From the NCBI GenBank assembly GCA_045654885.1, contig JAZOOF010000031.1, forward strand, positions 1 to 64,000: a stretch of DNA of 64,000 nt, in the 5' to 3' direction. Below, in pieces: positions 8,101 to 19,200 of this stretch; positions within the stretch are counted from its first letter, which is position 1, and each line of letters starts with the position of its first letter. The notes under the pieces are model-generated. The model saw only the letters and a program-made list of their open reading frames with translations. It was not told where the DNA came from and made no database searches. The translations under genes were made by a program, and so were the position numbers. This DNA is from HGM04593 sp045654885 (lineage in GTDB: Bacteria > Bacteroidota > Bacteroidia > Bacteroidales > Bacteroidaceae).

Positions 8101-8130
8101 AAGATAGTTACAAAGAAAGTACGTAAATAA
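5125..8130 (+). CDS. Large secreted protein with Ig-like (BIG2) domains and type IX sorting domain
   Basis: A 1001-residue exported protein. It has a signal peptide ending near SWAQS, a beta-rich N-terminal region, and at least two bacterial Ig-like group 2 domains (about residues 255-345 and 470-560, with the SSNPDVAEV and VTFTSEDNPSVSATCEVTV signatures). Two GWNW repeats (near residues 672 and 756) mark a module seen in sorted Bacteroidota proteins. The last ~60 residues (from TTGIVDINTIDG to KIVTKKVRK, including IYDLTGRKV and GIYVIKV) form a Por/T9SS type A C-terminal sorting domain. It is therefore likely displayed on or released from the outer membrane. It heads the export block and is divergent from the sensor gene; a 252-base gap separates it from the next gene. 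Confidence 0.85.
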   Translation: MKKQFLSLLLVMAGMVSWAQSGWTDPSNEYQSQTVVYATVDCGGYELYNAEVSPEVAAFVDGELRAVVSRFNLVEREDGDLRIYTLRVGGTAEDDGKEITFKLYDPMSGLIYPLQCGETIEWAADATPAQPSSYYTLAVNPAVRAYVYKFEADIETIVDHFSLRVNDRIVLEEYRYKLLDINDEEVTDYEGEAVWIIGNPNMPYVAQADDTDILTMVGMRETPDNDGDGENDYMPGVVFTVGAMFVEFPTQVLPAYVPVEGINVYMNDEYWISENESVFEFKYNVNPGDATDPSLTVESSNPDVAEVLMSEDAGMYRIHAYSTGEVTFTFRSVAHPDVYTEATTVIKREPTGVAIRTIGNIEIPAPGTTPAETVVELALGQNVVAVAGVEPEDATIESFIMEIVDSDDIPFEADVVESGDIIDNGDGTISFSFTFLNVPDRDVYLRAIVNNGLRHKVRLDVKQGVTGIELSEAEKTVWFTQDIETFFSITAVAVPDDATNKNLIINLDGDDVISYEGYLEDGEYRFKIQGKGNATVTFTSEDNPSVSATCEVTVKKRVSDMSVDSDVFFMLYNDGGEYSSVLRYWPEDADFYSENVTINVYSDMESEDWVPVEIHPQDVVDGALELTVIPRALSYFNVDFIYLNPEEGEEISEPLVYNVQGQVQERMTIGGGWNWLSLITYNEMWFEGFAENLIEARGQSQLVYNDPYWGLFGDLEYMDNTQAYKVKMHEDTETVLEFWSESNGSGRIEPKSLTRGWNWVSYPYEFCYSADDVFNAGNFSENDMILSLNDGFVVNDGNGYWEGTLGDLTPYQGYMIYCNNDVELEMPRRFDLPQGYFREKVMPRAAARERSVWQYDNSRFANVMPIIANVDIENCEEYTIGAFVGDECRGEGKFINGKAFISVSGEVGETVTFRLHNSWTGEFTTITTELAFADKAGSLQAPVLMGTIDGTTGIVDINTIDGNNIESIYDLTGRKVEQMTEGIYVIKVREGDKIVTKKVRK

Positions 8131-8138
8131 AACCATTC

Positions 8139-8184
8139 AGGCGAGAGGCCCTCTCCCCGGCAACGGGGAGGGGTGCCTGTTCGC
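8139..8184 (+). repeat. GC-rich hairpin between the sorted protein and the barrel gene
   Basis: CCTCTCCCC/GGGGAGGGG around a GGCAAC loop (8150-8158/8165-8173), flanked by GCGA/TCGC. No T-run follows, so it may be a palindromic intergenic repeat or RNA-processing site rather than a full terminator. The rest of the gap to 8382 shows nothing recognised. Confidence 0.5.
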
Positions 8185-8382
8185 TTATATATAATCATCA
8201 TGATAAAGTGGGGCATACCCACAAGCAATAAAGGGAGCCTTTCCCGGCCCTCGTCACTATCGAGGGGACAACAAGGCACGTTGCTCAATCTGTGCAACCA
8301 ATAAATAAGGAAACACACGCCTGCACTTGCAGGTACAATATATTGGAATATATAGTTCATACTATTCAGAAATAGTCGGGAG

Positions 8383-10233
8383 ATGAGAACATACATCAAA
8401 AAAACAGTCCTCTTGGTTGTGTTGGCGATATTCTGTATCGGCAGCACTCATGCTATTGAGGACCCAAGGAAAAAAGACCCACTTGTCGTAACAGGTTCTT
8501 TGGGATTGCAAAGTGCGTTGTACTACTCTTCGGGTGGCAGCTATGCATCGCCGTTCAACTACTCGATGTATGCCAACCTGAACGTGAACCTCTATGGCTA
8601 CAACATGCCGTTCGCGTTCTACTATAGCAGCAACAACTTCTCGTTCACGCACCCGCAGTTCGCTTTCAACTTCAGTCCGTCGTACAAGGGATGGACATTG
8701 CATTTGGGAAAGCGTTCTATGCCCTTCTCGTCCTATGTCTATAACCTCCCTTTCAACGGTGCCGGTATTGAATACAGGTCGTCCAAGACCGGTTTCCGTT
8801 TCGGACTTTTCTATGGTGTGCTGCGCGATGCCGTCAACTTCGAGCCTGGCGAAATGCCTCAAGGCAAGCCTGTCTATAAACGCTCGGGTTGGGGTATAAA
8901 ACTCGGTTACGGAACCAGCCGCAACTATCTCGACCTCTATCTCTTCCGTTCGCAGGATCACCGGTCTTCAATCGATGACATCTGGTATGACGATGTTTTT
9001 GCCCAAGAGAATGTTGTAGTTGGTCTAAAGGGCCGTTGGCAGATATGCCGTCCTTTGTCTCTCCAGGCCAACGTGGCAACCTCAATATTCTCTACCGACA
9101 TAACAGCACCCGAGGTGCCGGGCGAGGAGGCCGAAAAGTATGACAAATTCTACGACATACGTTATACCACCCTCATGCGTTGGGCCGGCGACGTCACCCT
9201 TGCGGCATCGTTCAAGCGTATCTCGTTCTCACTCTTCTACAAGCTCATACAGCCCGACTATATGAGTATGGGTGTCTCGTATATGAACAACAACTACCAC
9301 AATCTGGGTACAGCTATGAACTTGCGTCTTGGCAAGTTGGCTCTTGGCGGCAGTTTCGCCTTGCAGGAGGACAATATATCCCGCAAACAGCTGTATACAA
9401 CGCGTGGTCTCACCTATTCGGCCAATGCATCATTGCCCATCAACACCAAGTTGAGCCTTTCGGCCAACTACAACGGTTTCCGTCAATGCCAGTATGACGG
9501 AGTGGCGCAGGTGAACGACACCACACGCATTGACCGTAACATGAACAGCGTTTCATTGACTGCATCATACAATGTGAGCACCGATGATTTCGGACATTAC
9601 TTCTCACTCACAGGTAACGGCTCGTTGAACGAGGACAATAACCGCACAATAGCCGGTGCCGGCGACGTGGCAACGCTTGCGGCAGGTGCAAGCTATTCAC
9701 TGTCGGTTGTTCCCATTGAGACAAACTTCGGACTCAACTACAGCTACCAGCTCTCTCATGGCTACGACTCAAAGTACTCGACAAGTGTGTACACCCTGAG
9801 CGCCTCCAAGGCTTTCCTCAAGAACCGCAATCTCTCATTGAATGCAGCCTTGTCTTTGGTCGATAACCGCATGGACAGTGACAAGAGTCTTACCCTCGGT
9901 GGCAATCTCTCGGCTGCATATACTCTTGCCAAGGTGCATAACTTCTCGCTGGGTGTGAACTACAGCAGTTATGCCAACACCAACCTTGTTGTCGACGAGT
10001 TTTTGCGTGAAAAGGGTAGTGATTTCAGCTGTTCGCTCAGCTACAGCTTCTCATTCACCGCATTCAGCATCAAACGTCGTCCAAAGGAGCAGATTGCCCG
10101 CTATGGCAAGTACGAATATTACTCCGACTTCTCACGTGCCGCAGTTCGTGAACGCCGAATGTTGGAGCACCAGCAGAAGAAGAACAACGAGAACCGCAAT
10201 AAGATGAATAGTGTGGAGGCATCTCCTCTATAA
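8383..10233 (+). CDS. Predicted outer-membrane beta-barrel protein
   Basis: A 616-residue protein of no family I can name. It has a signal peptide (cleavage near STHAIED) and then a long series of alternating hydrophobic strands with aromatic girdles (for example LNVNLYGYNMPFAFYYSS, LSLSANYNGF, LSYSFSFTAF), as in Bacteroidota outer-membrane barrels. The C terminus is a polar periplasmic-type tail rich in R, E, N and Q (about residues 565-616). It is followed after 25 bases by the giant gene, so the two are almost certainly co-transcribed. A role as outer-membrane anchor or export partner for the giant protein is attractive but only inferred. Confidence 0.75.
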   Translation: MRTYIKKTVLLVVLAIFCIGSTHAIEDPRKKDPLVVTGSLGLQSALYYSSGGSYASPFNYSMYANLNVNLYGYNMPFAFYYSSNNFSFTHPQFAFNFSPSYKGWTLHLGKRSMPFSSYVYNLPFNGAGIEYRSSKTGFRFGLFYGVLRDAVNFEPGEMPQGKPVYKRSGWGIKLGYGTSRNYLDLYLFRSQDHRSSIDDIWYDDVFAQENVVVGLKGRWQICRPLSLQANVATSIFSTDITAPEVPGEEAEKYDKFYDIRYTTLMRWAGDVTLAASFKRISFSLFYKLIQPDYMSMGVSYMNNNYHNLGTAMNLRLGKLALGGSFALQEDNISRKQLYTTRGLTYSANASLPINTKLSLSANYNGFRQCQYDGVAQVNDTTRIDRNMNSVSLTASYNVSTDDFGHYFSLTGNGSLNEDNNRTIAGAGDVATLAAGASYSLSVVPIETNFGLNYSYQLSHGYDSKYSTSVYTLSASKAFLKNRNLSLNAALSLVDNRMDSDKSLTLGGNLSAAYTLAKVHNFSLGVNYSSYANTNLVVDEFLREKGSDFSCSLSYSFSFTAFSIKRRPKEQIARYGKYEYYSDFSRAAVRERRMLEHQQKKNNENRNKMNSVEASPL

Positions 10234-10258
10234 TATATATAAGGTAAAAGACAGAATT

Positions 10259-13200
10259 ATGATAAAGCGTAGGTTACTTTCATTAGTATCGTTAATTTGT
10301 TTGTTGCTTTGTGCAGGCAGTGCCCTTGCGCAGGTCAGCGTACAGGTGCAGAGCCGTCAGAACCCGTTGCCGGCGCAAGGCGGTATATACATGACCGACC
10401 CGGGACGTTTCTTCAACATCGTGCTCACCAACAACAGTGCCAGCGAGTTCCTGCCGGTACGTCTCGAGGTGCGCCTTGAGGGCCCCATTGAGAACGGTGT
10501 GGACATATGGCCAAACGGTGATTCGTTCCTTGCCGTCATGGCATCGCGAACCATGCCCACGTACATCCCGTTGCAACCCGGGCAGACACGTGTGCTCACG
10601 CAGACCGACCTCATGAACATGTTCCGCCAGTACGACGGCGGTACCGAGATGTACGGTGGCGGACAGCTGTACGAGGTCTTTACCGGCGGAGCCAATGACG
10701 GAGCATTCGGCCTCCTTCCCGAGGGACATTACGGAATGAAGATAACCGCAAAGACTAACTTCACCGAGTATAACGACCCGGGTGAGGTGCTGGGCGAAGG
10801 CTACTGCTATTTCGATATCTGCTACAATGCCAAGGCACCGTCATTCAACAACATCGAATATCTAAACAACAACAATACATACGAGTCGGGCTTTGTGGAG
10901 CTTGGTGGCTATTATACAGCCTATTTCCCCACCAGCAACCCCCGCTTCTCTTGGACCGAACCCACCTTCAACGCAACAGGTCTTTCTGTCAAACGTCAGT
11001 TTCTGTACGATTTCCGCATCTATCAGCTGGCAAACAATCAGGAACCCAGCGATGCAACTCTGCACAATGGCGTAATAGCCTTTGAGCAGTGCGGTCTCAT
11101 GACCCCACAGTGCTTTGTGCCCTATAATGTGGTAGCCGAGCTCAAGCGCTACCGCAATGTCAAGTATGTGGCACAGGTTACGGCGCGCACTCTTGTAAGC
11201 GATGCTTCGAACCCCAATTACACCATTATTGAGAATGGCGGCAAGAGTGAGATGATACTCCTGCTCATGGAGGACAGCGGCATCGGTGGCGGCGAGGACA
11301 GCGACATCATCGTGGATACCTCGAACCGTGACTACCCGATAAATGTCACCATCAACACCAAGCGCACCGAGCTTCCGTACGCCATGTACGGTTACTTTGA
11401 AACCCCGGGTGAACTGTTCGACATTACTCTGGAGAACACTTCGAGCGAGACAATCCAGGTGTGTATGCTCCTGCAGTATTACAAAGGTAACTGGGGTGTC
11501 ACGGCTGCACCCAACCGCCAGCACACCGACAGATTCATTGAAATACCGGCCGGTGAAAAGATTACATTGTCCGAGGAGCAGATAAACGAGCTTGCCGGCG
11601 ACTACGACATTGACTATGACGTCATTGCCTTCAAGGCCAAGACCGGTTTCATCATTGGCAAACCCACAAGCGAATATTTCACCGAGAAGACCGATACGGC
11701 CTTTCTGCGCGTGTGCCGTTACACAGGTGGCAAGGCAGTGCTCCGCGAGACAATCATCGGCAAGGGACGTACACCCTTCACCGTGAACCCCGATGTTATC
11801 AGTGGCGAGATGTTCAACGTCACTTTCGAACCCAAGCACCCGATAATGCCGGCCGACGGTAAATACTACTTCACCAAGCCTTCAAGGCTCTTCAAGGTGA
11901 AGATAAAGAACCTTGCCCACAACGACGTGCGTCTTTTCCCGCTTATACACTATTTTGAGAATCCTACCCAGGAGGATGAAGTGGCATATGTAGGAGACTG
12001 CTTTACTCCTGAGCGTCTTGACCTTCCGCCTCTTGCAATAGAGTCGGGCAATGAGCGTTCACTCACCGACGAGGAGGTGGACATGTACTTCGGTGGCTTC
12101 GACCAGGTGCACAAAATCGACGCTATGTGGCAGGTCGACAATATCATGGACCCCTCGGAGGTAGTCTTCGACCCCTCGTTCATCAACCAGGCGCGTCTTT
12201 TCCTCATGGATTACGACAAACTTCTTTCTCTCGACTTGGAGACCGAGAAGAAATCGTCGGCAATCCTCATGAACTATGATATACAGTACAACGTCTCACA
12301 CGATGTCGTGTTGGGCGACGTGGATATACGTATTGAGCCCGTGGTGGGCTTTCCCACAAACGGCGATGTGTATATCAATGACCCCGGCCGTGTATTCAAG
12401 ATTACACTTACCAACCTCACCGACGAGGATATGGAGCTCATTCCCGGCATTACATATGACGGGCGCGAGATTGATGATGTAACCTATTCATATACAGCGT
12501 CAAAATGGTTTACAAAACCTTCGTTTACACTAAAGGCCGGTGAAGAAAAGAAGGTGCTCGACCGTGTCTTCCTCAAGCAGTACTGTGGTGATGAGACTGC
12601 AGTTCGCTTCAATCATTCTACCGGTGAGAAAGAGGAGGCTTTTACCGATTTCGATGAGATTATCACCACTGAGGATGCCAACAAGATGAAGTTCATCCTT
12701 GTCGATGCAATATCCCTTAAAACTTTTGAGGTATATGAGAATATGCTCAGTCCGGAGACTCTCGACAAGCGCAGCGAGATGATTACAGTCGCTACCCAGG
12801 CCTATGAGTTCTGGGCCGACCCCAATCTGCAGCTCTATGACCTCAATGTATATATCGAACTGAAGAAGAATCCTATGCCCTGCAACCCCAGGGCATACCT
12901 CACCAAGCCCGAGCAGCTCTTCAAGGTGTGGCTCGAGAATACTTCGGACGAGCCCATACAGATGATTCCGTTCATCACGTTCAACTTCAACGGTGACATG
13001 GACACAACATATCTCTGCGGTTCGTACAGGGATGAGAATATACCTACAATCACAGTGGAGCCCGGTCCCAAAAAACAGATGAACGACGAGTACGTCCACA
13101 TGCTCTTTTCCGGCAACAACTTCTTCAAGGTCTTCGAGAAGGAGGATGGGACACAGGAGAGAGTCGACTATAATGTCTTCAACATTGACAGGGATGTGAC

Positions 13201-16200
13201 CCTTGACCCGGAACTCTTCAGCAGGGTGCAGCTTCTTGCCCTCAACCCCGACTTCCTTGAAGCCACAGGAACAACACTTGATAAGTTCATCGTAGGCAGC
13301 GGCAAGCTTGATTTCCAGGTATCTCCTACTGAACGCCTTGATGATATCGGCGTCACAGTCAAGCCAAAGAGTGACCCTCTGCCTTCGAATGCCGAACTCT
13401 ACTTCAACAGCCCCGGCGTGCTGTTCGATGTGGAACTCAAGAACAATACTCTCGAGACATACAACGTCATCCCCAACATAATGTACCTGTTCGATGATTT
13501 CGGCTCGTACTACGGTTCGGTGTACGACGATGACCGTCTCGACCAGTTTGTGACAATTCCTCCCGGTGAGACAACGCTGCTTACATCGGAGATGCTCAAC
13601 AAGATGTGCGGTACTCCCAAGGAGGTGAAGTGCTTTGAGGCGCGTGTGAATGGTTATGACGAGAAACCTATCGAGGATATCAACACCATTGTCAACCTTG
13701 AGGCATTCAACCAGATAGAGGTGATTGCCTACTGTGCCGACTCGCTCAAGAAACTCCCCAAGGATATGGAGGACCGCAAGAGCCGTGCCATGCTCGGTGG
13801 CGGCAAGAGTGACTTCAACGCCAAGAATATAGCCTTTGAGGATGTCGTTGTCACCATTGCACCCAAGGGTGGTGCCGATTACCGCCTCGAGCCGGACGTC
13901 TATTTTGAGAAACCGGGTGACCTGTTCAAGGTTACCCTCCGTAACCTCACCACTGAAGAGAAGAAGGTAAACCTCCGTCTTACTTTCAACGACAAATATT
14001 TCATAGACAAGCCCGACAGCCTCATAACCCTGGGCTCCGAGGACAAATTGGAACTCACGGCCGAGCAACTCAACAACATATGCGGCTACGACATATACAG
14101 CTATGGTGCGCCGCTGTTCGAGTGTGACGAGAACGGCGTTATCTTGAGCGAGAAACCCGCAGCGTCGGAACTTGAGATGAAGAAGGGCGACAACAAGGTG
14201 ACAGCCCTTGTATGGCGCAAGAAGATTGCCGACGAGGAGAAACCCAATGTATATTCGGTCGATTCGGTATCGGTATGTGATACCATCTTCCAGCCTGCAC
14301 TGCGCAAGCTGTGGATTGGCGATTACCGCCTAACCCTCACCGAATTCGAGAAAATCGACGGCAAGGATGCCAAGATGAAAGAGGAGGGCAATGACTGTTT
14401 CAAGGGTAAGGGATATGTCAGCGACACAATCATGGGCATGCCGGTGCGCATTGCCGTGGAGTATGACAGCATATATGTCAACAATGAACTGCAGCGTGTC
14501 GTAAAGAACAATGTACGTTCTATTTTAGAGGAGAGCTCACATGCCCCCATCGACATCTTCAAGGAGGAGATTGTCAAGCAACTGGGCGAGAGCGACAAGG
14601 AGACTGCCGAGGCCAAGGTCGATGAACTGCTCAACAAGAGCGGTATGGGGGCATTCTACACCTATGTCATCGGCAATGCCATGCAGACTATAGGCAAGGT
14701 CGATTCACTCTCAATGGTGAAGCTGCCACTGGGACTCACTGTGCCCATGGACAAGGATATGAAGTGCCCGGCCACAATACAGCTGGCACAGAAGGAGTAC
14801 ACCCCTGTCGATGCAAACATTGACCTTTTGGGCGAGTTCGTCATGCCGGAAAGCGAATATCTCGATAGCGAGATTCTCATTTTCGCGGCGCGCAAGCTCA
14901 CATCTTCCCCCGATGAGTTCCTGCCCAAGACCGGTTCATTGGGTCTTGTGAAGGACTTTACAGTGAATGACCCCAACTCGGCCTATAAGTTTACCTTCAA
15001 GGCTCCAACCAACCAGGACTATTCAAAGGCTACAGACGGCTGCTACATCATGTGGAAGGACGGTGATTTTGCCGAACTGTGCGCAAGCATCAGCATGAAC
15101 CTGCCGTACGATGAGCTTATGAAGGATGACGGTACAAACCCGGTGGAGAAGGGTGTACACCCCAATATAACACTCACGGCGCTTATTGCCGACAAGGAGG
15201 ACTGGTATGGAACAATCAAGATGGATGACTTCCAGTCGGTACGTGCTCCCGGCTTCACATTCAGTGTAACCGGTGCTGAGACAGGTATTGTGCTCGACCG
15301 TTCAAAGAAGAAGACCCCAACCGGCATCAAGTTCCCCGAGAACTACAAGTTCGACGACCCGCTGGGACTTTCGGCCGACCCTGGCAAGGACGAGACAGCC
15401 TACAACGAGTGGCAGGGATTCTATTTCCAGAAGTTGGGTTGCAAGCTCCCGCCGTTTGTAGAGCTTGATGACGCGGGCAAGACCCGTGCAGAAATCTCGG
15501 TCAACAACATGATTTATGACGACTCCGGTTTCTCAATGAGTGCCAGCGTTGACAGCCTCCTGAACAAGGGTACTGCCAAGATGGGCGGTTGGAATATAAC
15601 TATCGACAAAATTTGGCTCAATATAAAGCAGAGCAACTTTGGCGATGCCGGAATCAACGGACGTATAGAGGTACCGTTGCTCTATGCCAAGACATCGGAC
15701 GAGAAGAAGGATGACAAGGGCGATGATGAAGGCGGTGAAAAGAAAGATGGCGAGAGCGGGGAGAAAAAGAAGGCCCAGATAGGCTATAAGGCCAAGATTG
15801 CAAATGCCGTGAAGGATGACAAGGAGGGCATTGAGATAGACTTCAGCATGCAGCAGATTGAAGACGAGATAGCCTTTGACTTCATGCTGGCCGAGGTCAG
15901 CTTCAACAAAGAGAAGACCTACTTCAATGTCAAATACAGTGACTTGTACCCCGAGGACAAACGTACGCGCGTTGAACTCCGTCTCGATGGTGAGGTTGCA
16001 ATTAAGTGCAGCGAGAACATAGACTTCGAACTGCCTACAATACCTTTCGAGGATATGCGCTTCGCCAACTTCAAGGACGAGGAGGAGAAGACCGACAAGA
16101 GCCCCGACTCCAAGCAGCAGGCCTCTACCGAGGGCCAGTCGCTCACTTCGCCAGACGGTGATGTGGACTTCCACACAGGACGCTGGGCTTTGAGCGGTGA

Positions 16201-19200
16201 CCCCGATGACGGCGGCGACTTCTGGGGCGGCTTCCCGCTTGTGCTCGACGGTATATCTATGAAGGTGGGCGATGGTGCAAAGAGCCTGGGTGTCTATGTC
16301 AACGGCGGTATCGTTGTCATGGGTAATGCAAAGACCGGTCTGGGAGCTACAGTGGGTCTTACTATCTGGTCCGATGTCGATTGGGACAAAATGGACATCA
16401 GTTACCGCAATGTGGAGTTCAACGATATGCACGTTGAGGGCTCGTTCGGCGGAATGGTCTCAATCAGCGGAGACCTTACCGTGAAGGATGAACTAAAGGG
16501 CGGTAATGAAGAAGAGAATTCCGAAGATGGCGAACAGAAACAGGAAGAGGGCGGCGAAGACTCCGATGCCGGCAAGATGAAGGGATTTGATGCCCAGCTT
16601 ACCATAAAGGTGAAGGGACTCTTCGATGCAAGCATCAGCGGCGGATACTATAAGGTGAAGAAGGGCTCGGCCGATTATGAGCTCGACGATGCCGACGAAA
16701 AGAAGAACGAATATTATCATGCAGGTTACTTCCTCGCAAGTGCCGAAATATCGCCTGTGCCCATAGGCCCCGTATCGCTCAAGGGTATTACCGGAGGTAT
16801 TTTCATAAACTATGCGGTGGCAGTTTCCGAACTTGAGGAGGCCGATGATTTTGTGCAGGCCATGCACGATAACCTCAAACCCAAATACAAGTCCTATGGC
16901 GGTGCATTCGGTGTGAAGCTTGTTGTTGGCGAGGAGACACTCGTCAAGGGCGATGCCGTGATGCTGCTCATGATTGACATGCAGAGCGACGGCACAGTGC
17001 GTTGTCCGGGATTCATGTTCCAGGGCAAGGTTGCGGCACTCTGCGCTCCCGACTCGGACGAGGGACTCATCAACTCAAAGATAACAATCCTCTATGAGGA
17101 CACCACAACTCCGGAACTTACAGCCGAGGAGAAAAAGACAAAAACTGCCGATGAGATAGCGGCCGATGCCGAGAAACGTAAGGAAGAACACAAACTCTTC
17201 CGCCTCTCCATCACCATGGATGCCGACATCGCAGGCATGTACAAGAACATAACCGGCGAGGAGTATCAGGTTGCAAACCCGATGGTGGGACTCGAGGAGT
17301 TTGACCAGAAGCATGCCGATGCCGAGAATCAGGGCGATCAGAACAACAGCTCATCTTCGGCAGGTTCGGCCGAGAGTAAGGGTTACATAAAGGCCGGTGC
17401 AGGTGCAAGCATGGCTCTTGAACTGGAGATAAGGAATTACCCATCTACCGGCAAGAGCTTCTGGCATCTCTATGTGGGCGAGCCCGATGAGAGCAAGCGA
17501 TGCCGCATCACATTCATCGACTTCGAGTTCGGAAGGAACGAGCCTATTGGCTTGTGGGCAAAACTGTATGCCAATGCCTACCTGTGTATCGGTAACGAGT
17601 TGCCCGGCAATGGACAGCTTCCGGCGCTTCCCGAGAAGGTTGTCGAGGCACTCGGTATGGAGGGTGCCGACGGAAAGGTCGACAACAGCCTAAAGGGTAA
17701 GATTGAGGCGGCACGCCAGCAGACAATGAAGGGCGGCCCGGCAGGTGACATCAACGGTGGTATAATGGTTGGTGCTGCCATCGGTGCCGAAATCGGTTGC
17801 AATGCGGTATTCTGCTACGCCAATGTAGAGGGAATGCTCGGCTTCGACCTAATACTCAAACAGTATGCAAACGGCGTCAAGTGTACCGATGGCCGTCGTG
17901 CGGGCGGAAAGAATGGTTTCTATGCAACAGGCCAGTTCTACGCTATGCTCAAGGGTGAATTGGGTCTTATGCTCGACCTCTGGATCTTCCAGGGTAAGGT
18001 GCCTTTGGTGGATATGACACTGGGTGCCCTGCTGCAGGGCGGTTTCCCCAACCCCACATGGGTCTATGGCCGTCTGCGTGCCAAGGGTTCGGTGCTCGGC
18101 GGTCTCATCAAGTTCAACTCTACAATAGAGATGAAGGCGGGTAAGATTTGTGTGCCCGAGATGGGCAACCCTCTCGACGACATCAAGGTGTTCGGTGATA
18201 TACAGCCGGGTGACGAGGATATCGAGAGGGGATGGAGCGAGAAAAACCTTGCATCATGCTATGGCAAGTCAACATTCACGACAAACATGAAGATTGGCGA
18301 GGTGCTTACACTTGTCGATGAGAAAGCGACAATGGAACGTGCCGGTATGGGCGACGAGGTAAACAATGTGTTGCGCAAATATGTATTCTACCTTGACGAC
18401 CAGTTTGAGGTCAAGAAGTACGACGAGAGCGATCCTACAAACGATGAACGTGACACAAAATGTGCCGATACTTATGTGACACACATCAACCCTACATACG
18501 ACCACGAGAACTATCAGATTGTTACAGGTTCTCTGGAGCCTAATACCCTCTACCGTATAAAGTTGCGCGGTACATGTAAGGAGATTGTGAACGGTGATTC
18601 TATTGACCCCATCTATGAAAAGGATGGCAAAAAGGAGTCTCGCCCCTATGAGGATAAACGCTATGTATATTTCCGTACCGGTGGCCCCAGCGAGGATATA
18701 AACGACGAGGTCATGGGCTTTGTGCCTAACCAGGGATTCACCTGTACGCTCGACAATGTAGTGCAGCCTTCGTTCATGGAGCTGCACCAGCGCAGCGACT
18801 ACTGGAGCAACCCCGATTATGAGTTCTTGGCAAGCGTAAAGGTGCGCGATGAGGAGACCGGCCTGTTCGTTCTGCCCGATGCACCTCAGGGCCTGCGCAA
18901 GGGACAGACATCACAATTCGAGAACCTGCGTGTTGTTGAGGTAATTGAGCAGGGTGTAGATGAGGACGGCAATGAGTTCAAGTATGCGACTGTAATGCTC
19001 GAAAAGCCGCTTCCCGAGAAGTATTTCGAGAAGGACAGGACATACCGCTTCGAGATTCAGCGCATAAACAGCGCTCAGGTCGATGCCTACATCAGCATGA
19101 TTGAGGAGAACTACAAGAGCATCATGGCTATGACCGAGGAGGATATGGCCAACTATGAGAGCGAGCTTGCAGCTATGGACGCAGCCATTGCCGAGGGCGA

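Noticed and set aside
8139..8184. The GC-rich hairpin as a definite terminator separating the sorted-protein gene from the giant operon.
   Set aside because: The stem is strong but no T-run follows, so it was kept as a repeat or possible processing site only.
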